From Halopseudomonas formosensis (GTDB taxonomy: Bacteria > Pseudomonadota > Gammaproteobacteria > Pseudomonadales > Pseudomonadaceae), in NCBI RefSeq assembly GCF_900115905.1, contig NZ_FOYD01000009.1:1-64000 (forward strand): DNA of 64,000 nucleotides, in the 5' to 3' direction. Made by a program: the position numbers and the translations under genes. Each line of letters opens with the position of its first letter. The stretch's first letter is position 1. Under the pieces are notes generated by a model, which worked only from the letters and a program-made list of their open reading frames with translations, searched no databases and was not told the origin of the DNA. This document shows positions 34,814-44,949 of this stretch, piece after piece.

Positions 34814-35368
34814 ATGTTCACATCCCGCATACCCCGCAGCCTCGCCATCACGGCTCTACTCTTTAGCGTGCTGAGTCTTTCCGCCTGCTCCGTAGCGCCG
34901 CCGGAAGGCGTGACACCCGTGCGGGGATTCCAGTTGGAGCGCTACCTTGGTACCTGGTATGAAATTGCCCGGCTGGATCATTCCTTCGAACGCAAGCTGG
35001 ACAATGTCAGTGCGCGGTACAGTCTCCGCACCGACGGGGATGTGCAGGTAATCAACGCGGGCTACCGTACCGATAGCGGCAGGCGGAAGGAAGCGGTGGG
35101 TGTCGCCAAATTCATCGGTGCGCAGGATGTAGGGTCACTGAAGGTGTCCTTCTTCGGACCCTTCTATGGCGGATACCATGTGGTGGAGCTGGATGAGGAG
35201 TATCGCTGGGCGCTGGTCGTGGGCCAGAACCACAAATACATGTGGATACTGGCCCGCGAAAAGGAGCTGCCCCAGTCGATAGTCGATCAGCTGCTGGCGA
35301 AGGCAGAGGCGCTGGGTTTTGATACCTCAGAGCTGATCTGGGTCGAGCATGACAGGGCGGACACCTGA
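34814..35368 (+). CDS. blc: Bacterial lipocalin lipoprotein (Blc)
   Basis: A 184-aa outer membrane lipocalin. The lipoprotein signal ends LSACS (Cys about residue 25). The lipocalin signature RYLGTWYEIARLDHSFER and the later YRWALVVGQNHKYMWILARE, typical of Blc, are present. Blc proteins bind lysophospholipids or fatty acids and respond to membrane stress. ATG 34814 has a GGAGGGG site. The gene is transcribed from the divergent light-type promoter region, so light regulation is inferred. Confidence 0.93.
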   Translation: MFTSRIPRSLAITALLFSVLSLSACSVAPPEGVTPVRGFQLERYLGTWYEIARLDHSFERKLDNVSARYSLRTDGDVQVINAGYRTDSGRRKEAVGVAKFIGAQDVGSLKVSFFGPFYGGYHVVELDEEYRWALVVGQNHKYMWILAREKELPQSIVDQLLAKAEALGFDTSELIWVEHDRADT

Positions 35369-35373
35369 GTTGA

Positions 35374-35826
35374 TCAGGCGTCCACTTCCCGGTTGGCAAG
35401 GAGTCGCTTGAGATGCTCTACCTCGGCTTCCAGTTCCTTGACACGCTCACGGGTCTCCACCTCACTGGTGACATCTTTCTGGATGCCGATGAAGTAGGTC
35501 AGCTTGTCCGCCTCGTTGAATACCGGAGTGATCGACAGCTCGTTCCAGAAAGCCGTGCCATCCTTGCGGTAGTTGCGAAGGATCTGCCGGCTGGGCTGTC
35601 GATTGCGTATGGCCTCACGGATGAGGGGCAGGGCGGATTGGGCGCGGTCGTCGTTCTGCAGGAAGCGGCAGTCGCGGTAGAGAATATCTTCCGGTGCATA
35701 GCCGGTCAGGCGCTGAAAGGCAGGATTGGCATAGATCAGAATATTGTCATCGCCTTCTTCTTCAGCAACGACCACGCCATCATTGGAGGCATCTACCATC
35801 AATTGCAGCAATTTTGCGCTAATCAT
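35374..35826 (-). CDS. Short LOV-domain blue-light receptor
   Basis: A 150-aa protein that is one LOV (PAS) domain with short N- and C-terminal helices. The flavin-adduct motif is DCRFLQNDDR with Cys53, in the same place as in the Pseudomonas putida SB1-LOV protein. FIGIQKDVT ends the core, and the C-terminal REEVKEL-type helix (ELEAEVEHLKRLLANR) is a coiled coil for dimer formation. No effector domain is attached. In P. putida such LOV proteins act with class II LitR, releasing repression in blue light. The neighbouring MerR gene supports the same partnership. Confidence 0.92.
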   Translation of the reverse strand: MISAKLLQLMVDASNDGVVVAEEEGDDNILIYANPAFQRLTGYAPEDILYRDCRFLQNDDRAQSALPLIREAIRNRQPSRQILRNYRKDGTAFWNELSITPVFNEADKLTYFIGIQKDVTSEVETRERVKELEAEVEHLKRLLANREVDA

Positions 35827-35931
35827 TGTTACTTCCTTCCATGTGGAGTGTGGGGCATCATAACAACCACAGGAAGGCGGAAACCAGCCATTTATTAATG
35901 CGAGTCGTTAGCTTCTGTGAACCATTCGAAC

Positions 35932-36876
35932 ATGACTGACCTGTCTGCCACGCCTCCTGCCGGCAGACCGTCGACCGACGATGATCTTCTGCCGATCCGT
36001 GATGTGGCTCAGCTGACGGGGGTCAACCCGATTACGCTGCGTGCCTGGGAGCGTCGGTATGGGCTGATCCAGCCCAAACGTACCGAGGGCGGGCATCGGC
36101 TGTACACCCCAGAGGATGTGGCCATCATCCGGCAGGTGCTTGGCTGGATCGAGCGAGGGGTGGCGGTAGGCAAGGTGGGGGAGCTGCTGGCGCGCCAGCA
36201 GGTATCCACTGCGTCTGATGTTACCGCTGAGCAGCGCCAGTCCGATACGGATATACGGGAGTGGCGCGAGCGCATCATGCTGCTGGTGGAGCAGTTTGAC
36301 GACCGGCAGTTGCATCTGGCCTATGGTGAGCTGTACACGGGGTACCCCCTGCTGGTTGTCTTCCAGGATATCCTCCTGCCGGTGTGGCACGAACTGAGGC
36401 AGAGCAAGGGCTTCGGGGACAGCAGCCGTTGGCTGTTCTACGATCAGTTTCTGCGCAGTCGTGTGTTGCAGCGACTGCAGCGCACCCAGCAGTCGAGCCT
36501 GCCCCGCGTAATGCTCGCCGGGATTCAGGCCCGCGAGCTGGAGTTATTGAGCGCTGCACTGTTGCTGGGGGATGACCATCAGTTGTCGGTCAGTCCGGTG
36601 GCGGCGGAACAGCCCATCGAAGAGCTGGCTTTGCTGTGCCAGGCCCAGCAGCCGATGGCCCTGGTGCTGTGGCTGAACACGCCGCTGGACACCATGCTGC
36701 TGCGCCAGCTTCGAGCACTCGCGCTGACGATTGATTGCCCGCTTGGGCTGGCCGGCCCGGGGTCGGAGCTGGTCACGGGTCAGCTCAGCGGTACGCCCAT
36801 TGCTGTTCTCGGGGCAACGTCCGGCGAGGCGCGGCTCCCATTGCGGCAGTTGCTGTCCGGCCGCCTGGACACCTGA
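35932..36876 (+). CDS. MerR-type class II LitR (PplR-like) light-response regulator
   Basis: A 314-aa regulator. The N-terminal MerR HTH is PIRDVAQLTGVNPITLRAWERRYGL and PKRTEGGHRLYTPEDV (parts). The C-terminal part (about residues 95-300) has the helical bundle and Rossmann-like fold of the B12-binding domain of CarH/LitR. The cobalamin-binding DxHxxG motif is absent: the equivalent segment reads GIQARELELLSAAL. That places it in class II LitR, known in Pseudomonas putida as PplR, which responds through LOV proteins. ATG 35932 is used; a GTG at 35917 is an alternative, and neither has a clear ribosome-binding site. Confidence 0.85.
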   Translation: MTDLSATPPAGRPSTDDDLLPIRDVAQLTGVNPITLRAWERRYGLIQPKRTEGGHRLYTPEDVAIIRQVLGWIERGVAVGKVGELLARQQVSTASDVTAEQRQSDTDIREWRERIMLLVEQFDDRQLHLAYGELYTGYPLLVVFQDILLPVWHELRQSKGFGDSSRWLFYDQFLRSRVLQRLQRTQQSSLPRVMLAGIQARELELLSAALLLGDDHQLSVSPVAAEQPIEELALLCQAQQPMALVLWLNTPLDTMLLRQLRALALTIDCPLGLAGPGSELVTGQLSGTPIAVLGATSGEARLPLRQLLSGRLDT

Positions 36877-36877
36877 A

Positions 36878-38851
36878 TCAGGGCAGCTGCAGCCCGCCGG
36901 CTTCCCGGTGCAGCCTTCTCAACTGCTGCTGGAGTTGCTGGATATTGCTTCCGATACCTTCGAGCTCGCTGCGCTGGCGCGCGGTGAACAGCATGGGGAG
37001 CTGCTCTTCAATCCGGTCACTCATTGCCAGCAAACTGGTGTACTGTTGCCGCGCCCTTGACTCGAGCAAGTGCCGATCAGCCGGCTGGGGCAGACCATAG
37101 CCGCTGTCCAGCAGATCCGCTGGTCGGCTGAGCACGGAACCCCCTCGCAACAGCTGCTGCATCAGATTCCCCGCCTCGTTGAGCAGGGTATCCCGCGCGC
37201 CGTCCGACAGGTAACGCTGCTTGAGCTCATGCTGCAGCCGTTGCACCTGACGCCGCAGCGCTGCCTGCTCCAGCATCAGCAGTGCCGCAGTGGTTCGCAA
37301 ATCGGTCTCGCTCAGGTGCCGGGCACGGTCTGCCGCCTGCATCTCCAACCATTGATCCACACTCGTCGGCCCCAACGCCAGCGCCCTACGTATCGTTTCA
37401 TACAGTTGCTGATACCGTTGACGGTAGGAGTCGAAGCGGTACCCCATACGTCTGGCCTGCTCCGCATCGCGCAGCGGCGATGCGTCGGCAAGGTCGCGGG
37501 CCTGCAACAGATCAAGCAGGCCCTGCGGGGTCTGGCTGTCGAGGTCGAGCAGGGCGGGGTGATGACTGCCGGTTCGCAGGAGCTTGAGCGTTTCCACCGC
37601 GCAGTTGTTGCCAACAAAGTAATACACTCCGTCGTAACTCCAGTGCTGGCTGATAGCGTGAACCGCCAGGTCATTGATCTGCGCAGGGGACAGATTCAGC
37701 GGAACCGATGTCAGGCTGCGCAGCTCGGTGCGGGTGTACTCGTCGATCACCCGCTGCAGAGGCAGAAAGAACAGCCGCGATGGATAGGTGCCGGTCAGGC
37801 CGTCCCAGCTGGACAATTGCAGATCGTCGACGAAAGCGCGGTACGAGAGCACCAGATGATGTTGCAGATCCAGCAGGCATTCCGGTCCCGGCGCGCGATC
37901 CGGAGCGCAGATGACCAGGCGCAGCATGCTGTGCCCCCAGCGTCCGGCCCAGCTGTCATCTGGCTCTGCCAGCAGATAATGCACCTGATAGATGCGTTCC
38001 GGATCCAGCCAGCCCAGTGCAGCATGTCCTGCGTTCAGCTCGGCGGAAAGATAGGGCAATGACGAGGCGCAGGGCAGTACCGTGGCCGGCTCCCAGCTGA
38101 AATGGTCTCGGAAGAAGGCCGCCAGTCCGGGGCGGCGGCAGCCATACTCCGGATCGAGCAGAAAGTACTCCAGATTGACGGCGACGAACTCCTGAGCATC
38201 CTCCAGCTCATACGGATCCGGTGTGCGCAGTCGCTGACGATTGATCCTTTCGCGCAGGTTTCGGCGGCCGACCTGCTCCGGCCAACCGGCTAGATCCAGC
38301 AGGCGTGGAGAGTCACTCAACGTATAGCGCCGGTTGATCTGCCCACGGCAATGCGCGGGCAGTCCCGGCTGGCTCTGGGTCTCGAATCGTCTGCGGCAAT
38401 GGCGCAACCGAAGCGCCTCGGCGGGGTGCCAATAGCGGCCCTGATCATACAGATGGGCAAGTTCGTGAATCAGTGCGGCCTGCAGCTCGGTATACAGATC
38501 GGAATGGGTTCGGCCGGGTAGAGTGGCGGATCCCGACTCCAACAGCTGGTCGAGAAAGCGTCCGTTCAACAAAATGCGGTCGGTACGGTTGGCGCGACCC
38601 ATTACCTGCTCAGGCAGGCCATGGCTCCAGCGTACCTGAACGGTACGGTCCAGCTGCTGGCGCATTCGTGGGGGCAGACGTTCATCGACCTCGCTCAGCA
38701 GTTGCTGGGTCAAGGCGAGCTGGTCATCAGACAGCTGTCGAGTATCCGGCTCCAACCGCAGATCGGCGCCTGCCGGAAGGCTGAGGAGGAGCAGAAGGCA
38801 GGTAAGGAAAGCAACAGCCTGCCTGCTCCGATGGCGAGGAATCCGGCTCAA
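36878..38851 (-). CDS. DUF4105-family envelope protein with DUF7844-type N-terminus
   Basis: A 657-aa exported protein. A signal peptide (about residues 1-29) precedes a region with an HELAHLYDQGRYW motif (about residue 130), a zinc-metalloprotease-like HExxH. The DUF4105 domain follows, with WGHSMLRLVIC and YYFVGNNCAVETLKLL, the conserved Asn and Cys of a papain-like NlpC-type fold. Related proteins are of unknown role in the periplasm. It overlaps the DUF2388 gene by 4 bases. Convergent with the MerR gene, with one base between the stops. Confidence 0.85.
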   Translation of the reverse strand: MSRIPRHRSRQAVAFLTCLLLLLSLPAGADLRLEPDTRQLSDDQLALTQQLLSEVDERLPPRMRQQLDRTVQVRWSHGLPEQVMGRANRTDRILLNGRFLDQLLESGSATLPGRTHSDLYTELQAALIHELAHLYDQGRYWHPAEALRLRHCRRRFETQSQPGLPAHCRGQINRRYTLSDSPRLLDLAGWPEQVGRRNLRERINRQRLRTPDPYELEDAQEFVAVNLEYFLLDPEYGCRRPGLAAFFRDHFSWEPATVLPCASSLPYLSAELNAGHAALGWLDPERIYQVHYLLAEPDDSWAGRWGHSMLRLVICAPDRAPGPECLLDLQHHLVLSYRAFVDDLQLSSWDGLTGTYPSRLFFLPLQRVIDEYTRTELRSLTSVPLNLSPAQINDLAVHAISQHWSYDGVYYFVGNNCAVETLKLLRTGSHHPALLDLDSQTPQGLLDLLQARDLADASPLRDAEQARRMGYRFDSYRQRYQQLYETIRRALALGPTSVDQWLEMQAADRARHLSETDLRTTAALLMLEQAALRRQVQRLQHELKQRYLSDGARDTLLNEAGNLMQQLLRGGSVLSRPADLLDSGYGLPQPADRHLLESRARQQYTSLLAMSDRIEEQLPMLFTARQRSELEGIGSNIQQLQQQLRRLHREAGGLQLP

Positions 38852-39165
38852 AGAGCGAGAATGGCCTCAGCCAGTTGCATGTCCGTAGCCTGAAGCTCAG
38901 GCAGCTGCTCGCGGATGTGCTGCAACGCCGCCTCCAGCTGGACACCCCGGGTTACCCCGTCACTGGCAACGAAGCTGGCCGCGTCGTCGCGAGCATCGAG
39001 TACCACCTTGTCGTTGCCGATGGACGAGGTCGCGTCGCTTGTGCCCTCGATGCTGTTGACCAGTGAGCCGCCGATGGCATCAGTGGTTCCGATGAAGCTG
39101 CTGGCCTGAGCTCCGCCGGCCAGACCCAGCACAGCCATGCCAAGAGCGAGTGTGAGGCGTTTCAT
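38848..39165 (-). CDS. DUF2388 small exported protein, 105 aa
   Basis: KRLTLALGMAVLGLAGGAQA is a signal peptide. The mature part starts SSFIGTTDAIGGSLVNS, the DUF2388 pattern known only from pseudomonads, and ends with a helical tail QLPELQATDMQLAEAILAL. The start ATG 39165 has an AAGGAAT site. Its stop overlaps the DUF4105 gene, so the two are translated together. DUF2388 proteins are periplasmic and of unknown function. Confidence 0.88.
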   Translation of the reverse strand: MKRLTLALGMAVLGLAGGAQASSFIGTTDAIGGSLVNSIEGTSDATSSIGNDKVVLDARDDAASFVASDGVTRGVQLEAALQHIREQLPELQATDMQLAEAILAL

Positions 39166-39193
39166 ATCGGATTCCTTGTACAGGTTCAGAGAA

Positions 39194-39211
39194 CCGGGGC
39201 CTGGGCCCCGG
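39194..39211 (-). terminator. Inverted repeat after the nuo operon side, upstream end
   Basis: CCGGGGCC and GGCCCCGG form an 8-bp stem with almost no loop, between the nuoN stop (39228) and the DUF2388 start. It could end nuo transcripts, but the following T-run is weak. Confidence 0.45.
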
Positions 39212-39227
39212 CGCAATATCATCCATT

Positions 39228-40685
39228 TCAGTTCATGACCAATGTCGCCTGCTGAACGATCTCCAGCAGCGGCTGCGGGTAGACACCCAGCACGAACACC
39301 AGCAGGGCTATCAACAGCAGCATGATGCCACCGGCATGCTGTCCCCAGTTCCGAGGCGCGTCCTGACGGCGGATGCCCGGCTCGACCAGGAACAGCGTGA
39401 CCATGACCCGCAGATAATAGTACAGGCCGATGGCGCTGCCGAGAATCAGCGCACCCAGCAGCCACCACAACTGCGATTGGACGCCGGCGGTGATGATGAA
39501 GAACTTGCCGATGAAGCCGGCAGTCAGGGGGATGCCGGCCAGCGATAGCATCATGGTGGTCAGTACCGCAGTCAGATAGGGGCGACGCCAGAACAGGCCC
39601 CGATACTGGTACAGTGCATCCGCGTCCCGTCCCTTGAAGGGTGTGGACATCAGGGTCACCACGCCGAAGGCGCCCAGGGAAGTGAGGACGTAGGTCACCA
39701 GATAGACGCCGACGGCTTCGACGGCCAGCCCCGTACTGGCAATCAGGGCAATGACCAGATAGCCGAAGTGGGCAATGGAGGAATAGCCCAACAGGCGCTT
39801 GAGGTTGCTCTGCATCAGCGCCAGGAGGTTGCCGAACAGGATGGAGGCAATGGCGACACCTGCCAGCAGGTCGTTCAGCCAGCCGCCACTGGTGGCCGGC
39901 GATACCTGATACAGACGCACCAGCACGGCAAATACGGCGACCTTGGCAGCGGTGGCCAGAAAGGCAGAGATAGGCGCCGGAGCACCCTCATACACGTCCG
40001 GCGTCCACAGGTGGAAGGGCACCAGCGAGAGTTTGAATGCCAGCCCGATCAGCATCATGCCGAAGCCCAGCTGCAGTATCGGAGTGACGGCCACAGCACC
40101 CAGTTCGGCGAAGGCCAGACTGCCGGATTCGGCGTAGGCCAGGGCCATGCCGAACAGCAGGAAGGCTGAGCCGGCGGCTGACAGCACCATGTACTTGATG
40201 CCCGCTTCCAGCGACCGCTTGTTGAAGAAGGCGTAGGCCACCATGCCGTAGACCGGCACTGACAGCAGTTCCAGACCAATGAACAGGGTCGCCAGATGGG
40301 ATGCGCCGACCATGACCAGCCCGCCGGCCGCGGCCAGCAGCATCAGCAGGTACATCTCCTCGCGGTTGCCCGGAAAGCCCTCACCGGTGTTGGTCTTGCC
40401 GAGATAGGCGTGTACCAGGGTGGTACAGGCCAGGGTGGCGACCAGTATCAGCCCCATGTAGAGCAGGGCAAAGCTGTCGATCTGCATCAGTCCGGTAAAG
40501 GGCGACGGGGTCACCTGCAGCGCCGGAATCAGCGACAGCAGGGCCAGGTTCAACCCCGCTGCGGTCAGGATGAAGGTCAGGTCGTGCTTGCGCCGCCAGG
40601 CGATCAGCAGTGTCACCAGAATAGCGGTGACACCCACTATCAGCAGTGGCAACAGGGCGACGAAGTGGGACGGGGTAAGTTGCAT
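39228..40685 (-). CDS. nuoN: NADH-quinone oxidoreductase subunit N
   Basis: A 485-aa antiporter-like membrane subunit of complex I with fourteen predicted helices, one of three proton-pumping modules. VPFHLWTPDVYEGAPAPISAFLATAAKVAV (parts) carries the conserved Lys residues, and NLLALMQSNLKRLLGYSSIAH (parts) is the antiporter signature. ATG 40685 (MQLTPSHFVALLPLL) is preferred; a start at 40700 or 40739 adds residues unlike the family. Last gene of the operon. Confidence 0.95.
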   Translation of the reverse strand: MQLTPSHFVALLPLLIVGVTAILVTLLIAWRRKHDLTFILTAAGLNLALLSLIPALQVTPSPFTGLMQIDSFALLYMGLILVATLACTTLVHAYLGKTNTGEGFPGNREEMYLLMLLAAAGGLVMVGASHLATLFIGLELLSVPVYGMVAYAFFNKRSLEAGIKYMVLSAAGSAFLLFGMALAYAESGSLAFAELGAVAVTPILQLGFGMMLIGLAFKLSLVPFHLWTPDVYEGAPAPISAFLATAAKVAVFAVLVRLYQVSPATSGGWLNDLLAGVAIASILFGNLLALMQSNLKRLLGYSSIAHFGYLVIALIASTGLAVEAVGVYLVTYVLTSLGAFGVVTLMSTPFKGRDADALYQYRGLFWRRPYLTAVLTTMMLSLAGIPLTAGFIGKFFIITAGVQSQLWWLLGALILGSAIGLYYYLRVMVTLFLVEPGIRRQDAPRNWGQHAGGIMLLLIALLVFVLGVYPQPLLEIVQQATLVMN

Positions 40686-40707
40686 AATGTCGTTTTCCAT
40701 CTGACTG

Positions 40708-42237
40708 CTACCGGGCCGGAACAAGGTTGGACAGGGCATCGCCGAGCCAGTGCTGGACGGCGTTCATGCTCTGTGCCGAGGTATCCAGCACCGGCTGCGG
40801 ATAGAGCCCCAGCAGGACCAGCAGCACCACCAGCGACAGCACCATGAGCAGCTCACGGGTATCGAGGCCGCGCAGCGTATCGCCGGAGCGCTCGGCGCCG
40901 AAGTAGGCACGGTGAATCATGATCAGCGAATAGGCCGAAGCCAGCACCAGGCCGAAGGTGGCTATTACCACCACCCAGGGGTTGTCGGCGAAGGTGCCGA
41001 ACAGGATGAGAAATTCACCGACGAAGTTGCCGGTGCCGGGCATGCCGAGCGAGGCTATCGCGAAGAACATGCTCAGTGCCGGCAGATAGGGGATACGCGC
41101 CCAGAGCCCGCCCATCTCGCGCATGTCCCGGGTATGGATGCGCTCGTAGAGCTGGCCGCACAGGATGAACAGTGCCGCTGCCGACAGACCGTGGGCGACC
41201 ATCTGTACCACAGCGCCCTGGAGGGCGAGGTGGGTGCTGGCGTAGATGCCGATCAGCACGAAGCCCATGTGCGAGATGCTGGAATAGGCAACCAGACGTT
41301 TGATGTCGGTCTGGGCAAACGACAGGATCGCTCCGTAGAAGATGCCGATCAGACCCAGGGTCATGGCGATGGGGGCAAATTCAACCGAGGCGTTGGGGAA
41401 CAGCGGCAGGGCAAAACGCAGCATGCCATAGGCCGCCGTCTTCAGCAGAATACCGGCCAGGTCCACCGAGCCTGCGGTGGGTGCCTGGGCGTGGGCATCC
41501 GGCAGCCAGGAGTGCAGGGGTACCACCGGGAACTTCACCGCAAAGGCGATGAAGAAACCCAGCATAAGGACATACTCGACGCCGGCGGGCATCTCGGTTC
41601 CCAGCAGCGCCTCGTAGGCAAAGGTCAGGGTGCCGGTCTGGTTGTAGTGCACCAGAACCAGACCGAGGATGGCCACCAGCATGATCAGACCGCTGGCCTG
41701 GGTGTAGATGAAGAACTTGGTGGCCGCATTGATGCGGGTCTTCTTGCCCTCACCGCTGTGGCCCCAGAGTGCGATGAGAAAATACATCGGCACCAGCATC
41801 ATTTCCCAGAAGAAGAAGAACAGGAACAGGTCCATGGCCAGGAATACACCGGCTACGCCACCCAGGATCCACATCAGGTTGAGGTGGAAGAAACCGATGC
41901 GGTGCTGGATCTCGTTCCAGGAACAGAGCACCGACAGCACCCCGAGGATACCGGTGAGGATCAGCATCAGCAGGGACAGACCATCCAGCGCCAGATGCAG
42001 GTTGATGCCCATCCGGGCGATCCATACATGGTTGAACTCCAGGGTCCATACCGGTGCGCCGCCACTGATGCCGGCGAGCGAATAATCAGCGCTGATCCAG
42101 AGCCAGAGGCTCAGAACCAGCACCAGACTCATGGTCAGCAGCGCCAGCCAGCGGGGCAGGGTGCTGCTGAAGCGTTCGGCTTGCCAGCACAGCAGGCCGC
42201 CGATAAAGGGAATCAGTACCAGCCAGGGCAGAATCAT
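40708..42237 (-). CDS. nuoM: NADH-quinone oxidoreductase subunit M
   Basis: A 509-aa antiporter-like complex I subunit with fourteen helices. [23 protein letters not shown] and [23 protein letters not shown] are the conserved proton-channel segments (given in parts), and the glutamate of helix 5 lies in [16 protein letters not shown]. It starts 31 bases after nuoL and ends 22 bases before nuoN. The length is the usual one. Confidence 0.96.
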   Translation of the reverse strand: MILPWLVLIPFIGGLLCWQAERFSSTLPRWLALLTMSLVLVLSLWLWISADYSLAGISGGAPVWTLEFNHVWIARMGINLHLALDGLSLLMLILTGILGVLSVLCSWNEIQHRIGFFHLNLMWILGGVAGVFLAMDLFLFFFFWEMMLVPMYFLIALWGHSGEGKKTRINAATKFFIYTQASGLIMLVAILGLVLVHYNQTGTLTFAYEALLGTEMPAGVEYVLMLGFFIAFAVKFPVVPLHSWLPDAHAQAPTAGSVDLAGILLKTAAYGMLRFALPLFPNASVEFAPIAMTLGLIGIFYGAILSFAQTDIKRLVAYSSISHMGFVLIGIYASTHLALQGAVVQMVAHGLSAAALFILCGQLYERIHTRDMREMGGLWARIPYLPALSMFFAIASLGMPGTGNFVGEFLILFGTFADNPWVVVIATFGLVLASAYSLIMIHRAYFGAERSGDTLRGLDTRELLMVLSLVVLLVLLGLYPQPVLDTSAQSMNAVQHWLGDALSNLVPAR

Positions 42238-42268
42238 GACGGGATCATTTCCTTACGTAAATTCATGG

Positions 42269-44122
42269 TCAGGCTACCGAGAGCAGCAGGAAGCCGAGCA
42301 CCAGCACTGCGCCAGCGGCAATGGTGGCGGCATACCAGCGGATCTGGCCATTCTGGGTCCGACTCAGCAGCGCATTACCCCCTCTGGCCAGCAGCGGCAG
42401 GATGCCGATGGTGCGGTCCAGCGGGTCACGCCGCAGTATGCGGGTCAGCCACAGGTAGGGCTGCACGAAGACCTTGTCATAGAGCCAATCGAAGCCCCAG
42501 GCAGCGAACCACAGGGCAGTGAGTATCCGCCCCGGAGCGCTGTTGCCGACCCGCTCCACCAGAGTCCGCTTGCCCAGATACAGCCAGGCAGCAAGGAAGG
42601 CACCGGCCACGGCGATCGCGGCAGACAGGATCTCAAGCCCCACGCGACCCTCGCCTCCGGCATGCCCGACGCTCTGCGGCAACACACCGGCCAGAGGTGG
42701 AGTGATCCAGGCGCCGACAAAGGTGGACAGCACTATCAGTGCGATCAGCGGCAGGTTATGGGCCAGTCCGCGACCGGGATGGGCCTCGGTCTGAACCTGA
42801 CCATGGAACACCACGAAGATCAGGCGGAAGGTATAGATCGAGGTCAGGAAGGCGCCGACCAGGCCGGCGTACAGCAGGGCTGTATTACCGCTGGCAAAGG
42901 CCTCCCAGAGGATCTCGTCCTTGGAGTAGAAGCCGGCGGTCACCAGCGGCAGGGCTGCCAGTGCCGCACCACCGACGATAAAGCTGGCGTAGGCCACCGG
43001 CAGCTTGTTCCACAGGCCACCCATGCGGAAGATGTTCTGCTCATGGTGGCAGGCATGGATCACCGATCCAGAGGCCAGGAACAGCAGGGCCTTGAAGAAG
43101 GCGTGGGTCATCAGGTGGAAGATCGCGGCCTCCCAGGCGCCCACTCCCAGGGCCAGGAACATGTAACCGAGCTGGCTCATGGTGGAGTAGGCTAGGATAC
43201 GCTTGATATCGGTCTGCACCAGGGCGGAAAAGCCCGCCAGCAACAGGGTCAGACCGCCCACCACACCGACCAGCTGGAGCACCTCGGGGGTCAGCAGATA
43301 CAGACCGTGGGTACGGGCAATAAGGTAGACACCGGCGGTCACCATGGTCGCGGCGTGGATCAGCGCGGAGACCGGGGTCGGGCCGGCCATGGCGTCGGCC
43401 AGCCAGGTCTGCAGCGGCAGCTGGGCGGATTTGCCCACGGCGCCGCCGAGCAGGGCCAGGGTGGCCAGACTCAGCCAGAAGTCGCCCTCGGCGAAGCGCT
43501 GCGGTGCCAGCTCCAGCAGTGCCTGAATGTTCAACGTACCGAGCTGGACGAACAGGATGAACAGACCGAAGGCCATCAGCACGTCGCCGACCCGGGTCAC
43601 CAGGAAGGCCTTGAGCGCGGCGTTGCCGTTCTTGCGTTCGGTGTAGTAGAAACCGATCAGCAGATAACTGCAGACGCCGACCCCTTCCCAGCCCAGGTAC
43701 AGGAACAGCAGGTCGTCGGCCAGCACCAGACACAGCATGCTGGCGACGAACAGGTTGGTGTAGGCGAAGAAGCGGGAGTAGCCGGCTTCACCGCGCATGT
43801 ACCAGCTGGCGAACAGATGGATCAGGAAGCCCACACCGGTAACCACGCCGAGCATGGTCAGTGACAGGCCATCCAGATACAGGGTCAGGCTGGGCGTGAA
43901 GTTGCCCACCGCCATCCATTGCCAGAGCACCTGGATGTAGGCCCCATCGGGCAGGGCGCCGGTACTGTACTGGAAGATGATCCAGGCGCTGACCAGAGCG
44001 GACAGCCCCACCGAGCCGACGCCTACCAGCGCCGAAGTGTTTTCTGACCAGCGGCCGCGGGAGAAGGCCAGCAGCAGGAAGCCGATCAGCGGGAACAACA
44101 GGGTAAGAAATAGCATGTTCAT
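42269..44122 (-). CDS. nuoL: NADH-quinone oxidoreductase subunit L
   Basis: A 617-aa distal antiporter-like subunit of complex I with sixteen helices and the long lateral helix at its C-terminus. [30 protein letters not shown] and [22 protein letters not shown] are the conserved parts (quoted in part). It overlaps nuoK by 4 bases. The product is complete. Confidence 0.96.
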   Translation of the reverse strand: MNMLFLTLLFPLIGFLLLAFSRGRWSENTSALVGVGSVGLSALVSAWIIFQYSTGALPDGAYIQVLWQWMAVGNFTPSLTLYLDGLSLTMLGVVTGVGFLIHLFASWYMRGEAGYSRFFAYTNLFVASMLCLVLADDLLFLYLGWEGVGVCSYLLIGFYYTERKNGNAALKAFLVTRVGDVLMAFGLFILFVQLGTLNIQALLELAPQRFAEGDFWLSLATLALLGGAVGKSAQLPLQTWLADAMAGPTPVSALIHAATMVTAGVYLIARTHGLYLLTPEVLQLVGVVGGLTLLLAGFSALVQTDIKRILAYSTMSQLGYMFLALGVGAWEAAIFHLMTHAFFKALLFLASGSVIHACHHEQNIFRMGGLWNKLPVAYASFIVGGAALAALPLVTAGFYSKDEILWEAFASGNTALLYAGLVGAFLTSIYTFRLIFVVFHGQVQTEAHPGRGLAHNLPLIALIVLSTFVGAWITPPLAGVLPQSVGHAGGEGRVGLEILSAAIAVAGAFLAAWLYLGKRTLVERVGNSAPGRILTALWFAAWGFDWLYDKVFVQPYLWLTRILRRDPLDRTIGILPLLARGGNALLSRTQNGQIRWYAATIAAGAVLVLGFLLLSVA

Positions 44123-44427
44123 CCGCGCATCTCACTGGCAGCATCGACATCCAGGGTTCTGAAGCGGCGATACAGTTGCAGCAGGATCGCCAGACCGATA
44201 CTGGCCTCGGCCGCTGCAAGGGTAATCACCAGGATGAACATCACCTGACCGTCGGCCTGACCCCAGCGGGCACCGGCAACGACGAAGGCCAGGGCGGCGG
44301 CGTTCATCATGATCTCCAGACTCATCAACACATACAGAATGTTGCGGCGGATCATCAGCCCGGTGAGACCAAGGCTGAACAGCACGGCGGCCAGGGCCAG
44401 GCCATGCTCCATGGGTATGCCTGTCAT
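44119..44427 (-). CDS. nuoK: NADH-quinone oxidoreductase subunit K
   Basis: A 102-aa three-helix membrane subunit. [18 protein letters not shown] carries the first conserved Glu, and [21 protein letters not shown] carries the second (parts). These glutamates are part of the central proton path. ATG 44427 ([12 protein letters not shown]) gives the usual length; the frame extends further upstream into nuoJ, where it does not look like NuoK. It overlaps both nuoJ and nuoL by 4 bases. Confidence 0.95.
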   Translation of the reverse strand: MTGIPMEHGLALAAVLFSLGLTGLMIRRNILYVLMSLEIMMNAAALAFVVAGARWGQADGQVMFILVITLAAAEASIGLAILLQLYRRFRTLDVDAASEMRG

Positions 44428-44930
44428 GCGATCTCCTTGGCTTCGTGACGTCCGATGTGGAAGGCCGTGACCATGGCGGCCAGCAGCATCATCGCCGCCA
44501 GCTCCACCGCCAGGATATAGGGGCCGAACAGGGCGAAGCCGACCGCCTTGGCGTCCACCGCGGCGCCGGTCACTGTTCCCGAGGAGGGCGCGCTGAACAG
44601 CACATACAGCAGCTGGGCCAGCAGCAGTCCGGAGAGGACGCCCGGTCCTATCCAGCCGCGGACGCTGAGCCACTGTCGCTCCTGGCGCTCACTGCCTTCA
44701 CCCAGGTTGAGCATCATCACCACGAACACGAACAACACCATGATGGCGCCGGCGTAAACGATGATCTCCAGCACCCCGGCAAAGGGCGCACCGAGGGAAA
44801 AGAAGCACATGGACACCGCCAGCAGCGAGGTGACCAGATAGAGCAGCGCATGCACTGCGCGCGTATTGGTTATCACCATCAGGGTGGCCGCGACGGCGAC
44901 CCCGGCGGAGAAGTAGAAGGCAAATTCCAT
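44424..44930 (-). CDS. nuoJ: NADH-quinone oxidoreductase subunit J
   Basis: A 168-aa five-helix membrane subunit. [29 protein letters not shown] is the conserved core with the flexible pi-bulge helix of complex I (given in part here: [20 protein letters not shown]). ATG 44930 ([15 protein letters not shown]) gives the family start. It lies 19 bases after nuoI and overlaps nuoK by 4 bases. Confidence 0.95.
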   Translation of the reverse strand: MEFAFYFSAGVAVAATLMVITNTRAVHALLYLVTSLLAVSMCFFSLGAPFAGVLEIIVYAGAIMVLFVFVVMMLNLGEGSERQERQWLSVRGWIGPGVLSGLLLAQLLYVLFSAPSSGTVTGAAVDAKAVGFALFGPYILAVELAAMMLLAAMVTAFHIGRHEAKEIA

Positions 44931-44949
44931 CAGATTGTCCTCGCAACGA

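Noticed and set aside
40750..42522. Plus-strand frame of 590 codons opposite nuoM
   Set aside because: It is a mirror frame of a conserved nuo gene in GC-rich DNA, rich in Gln, His and Gly, with no domain.
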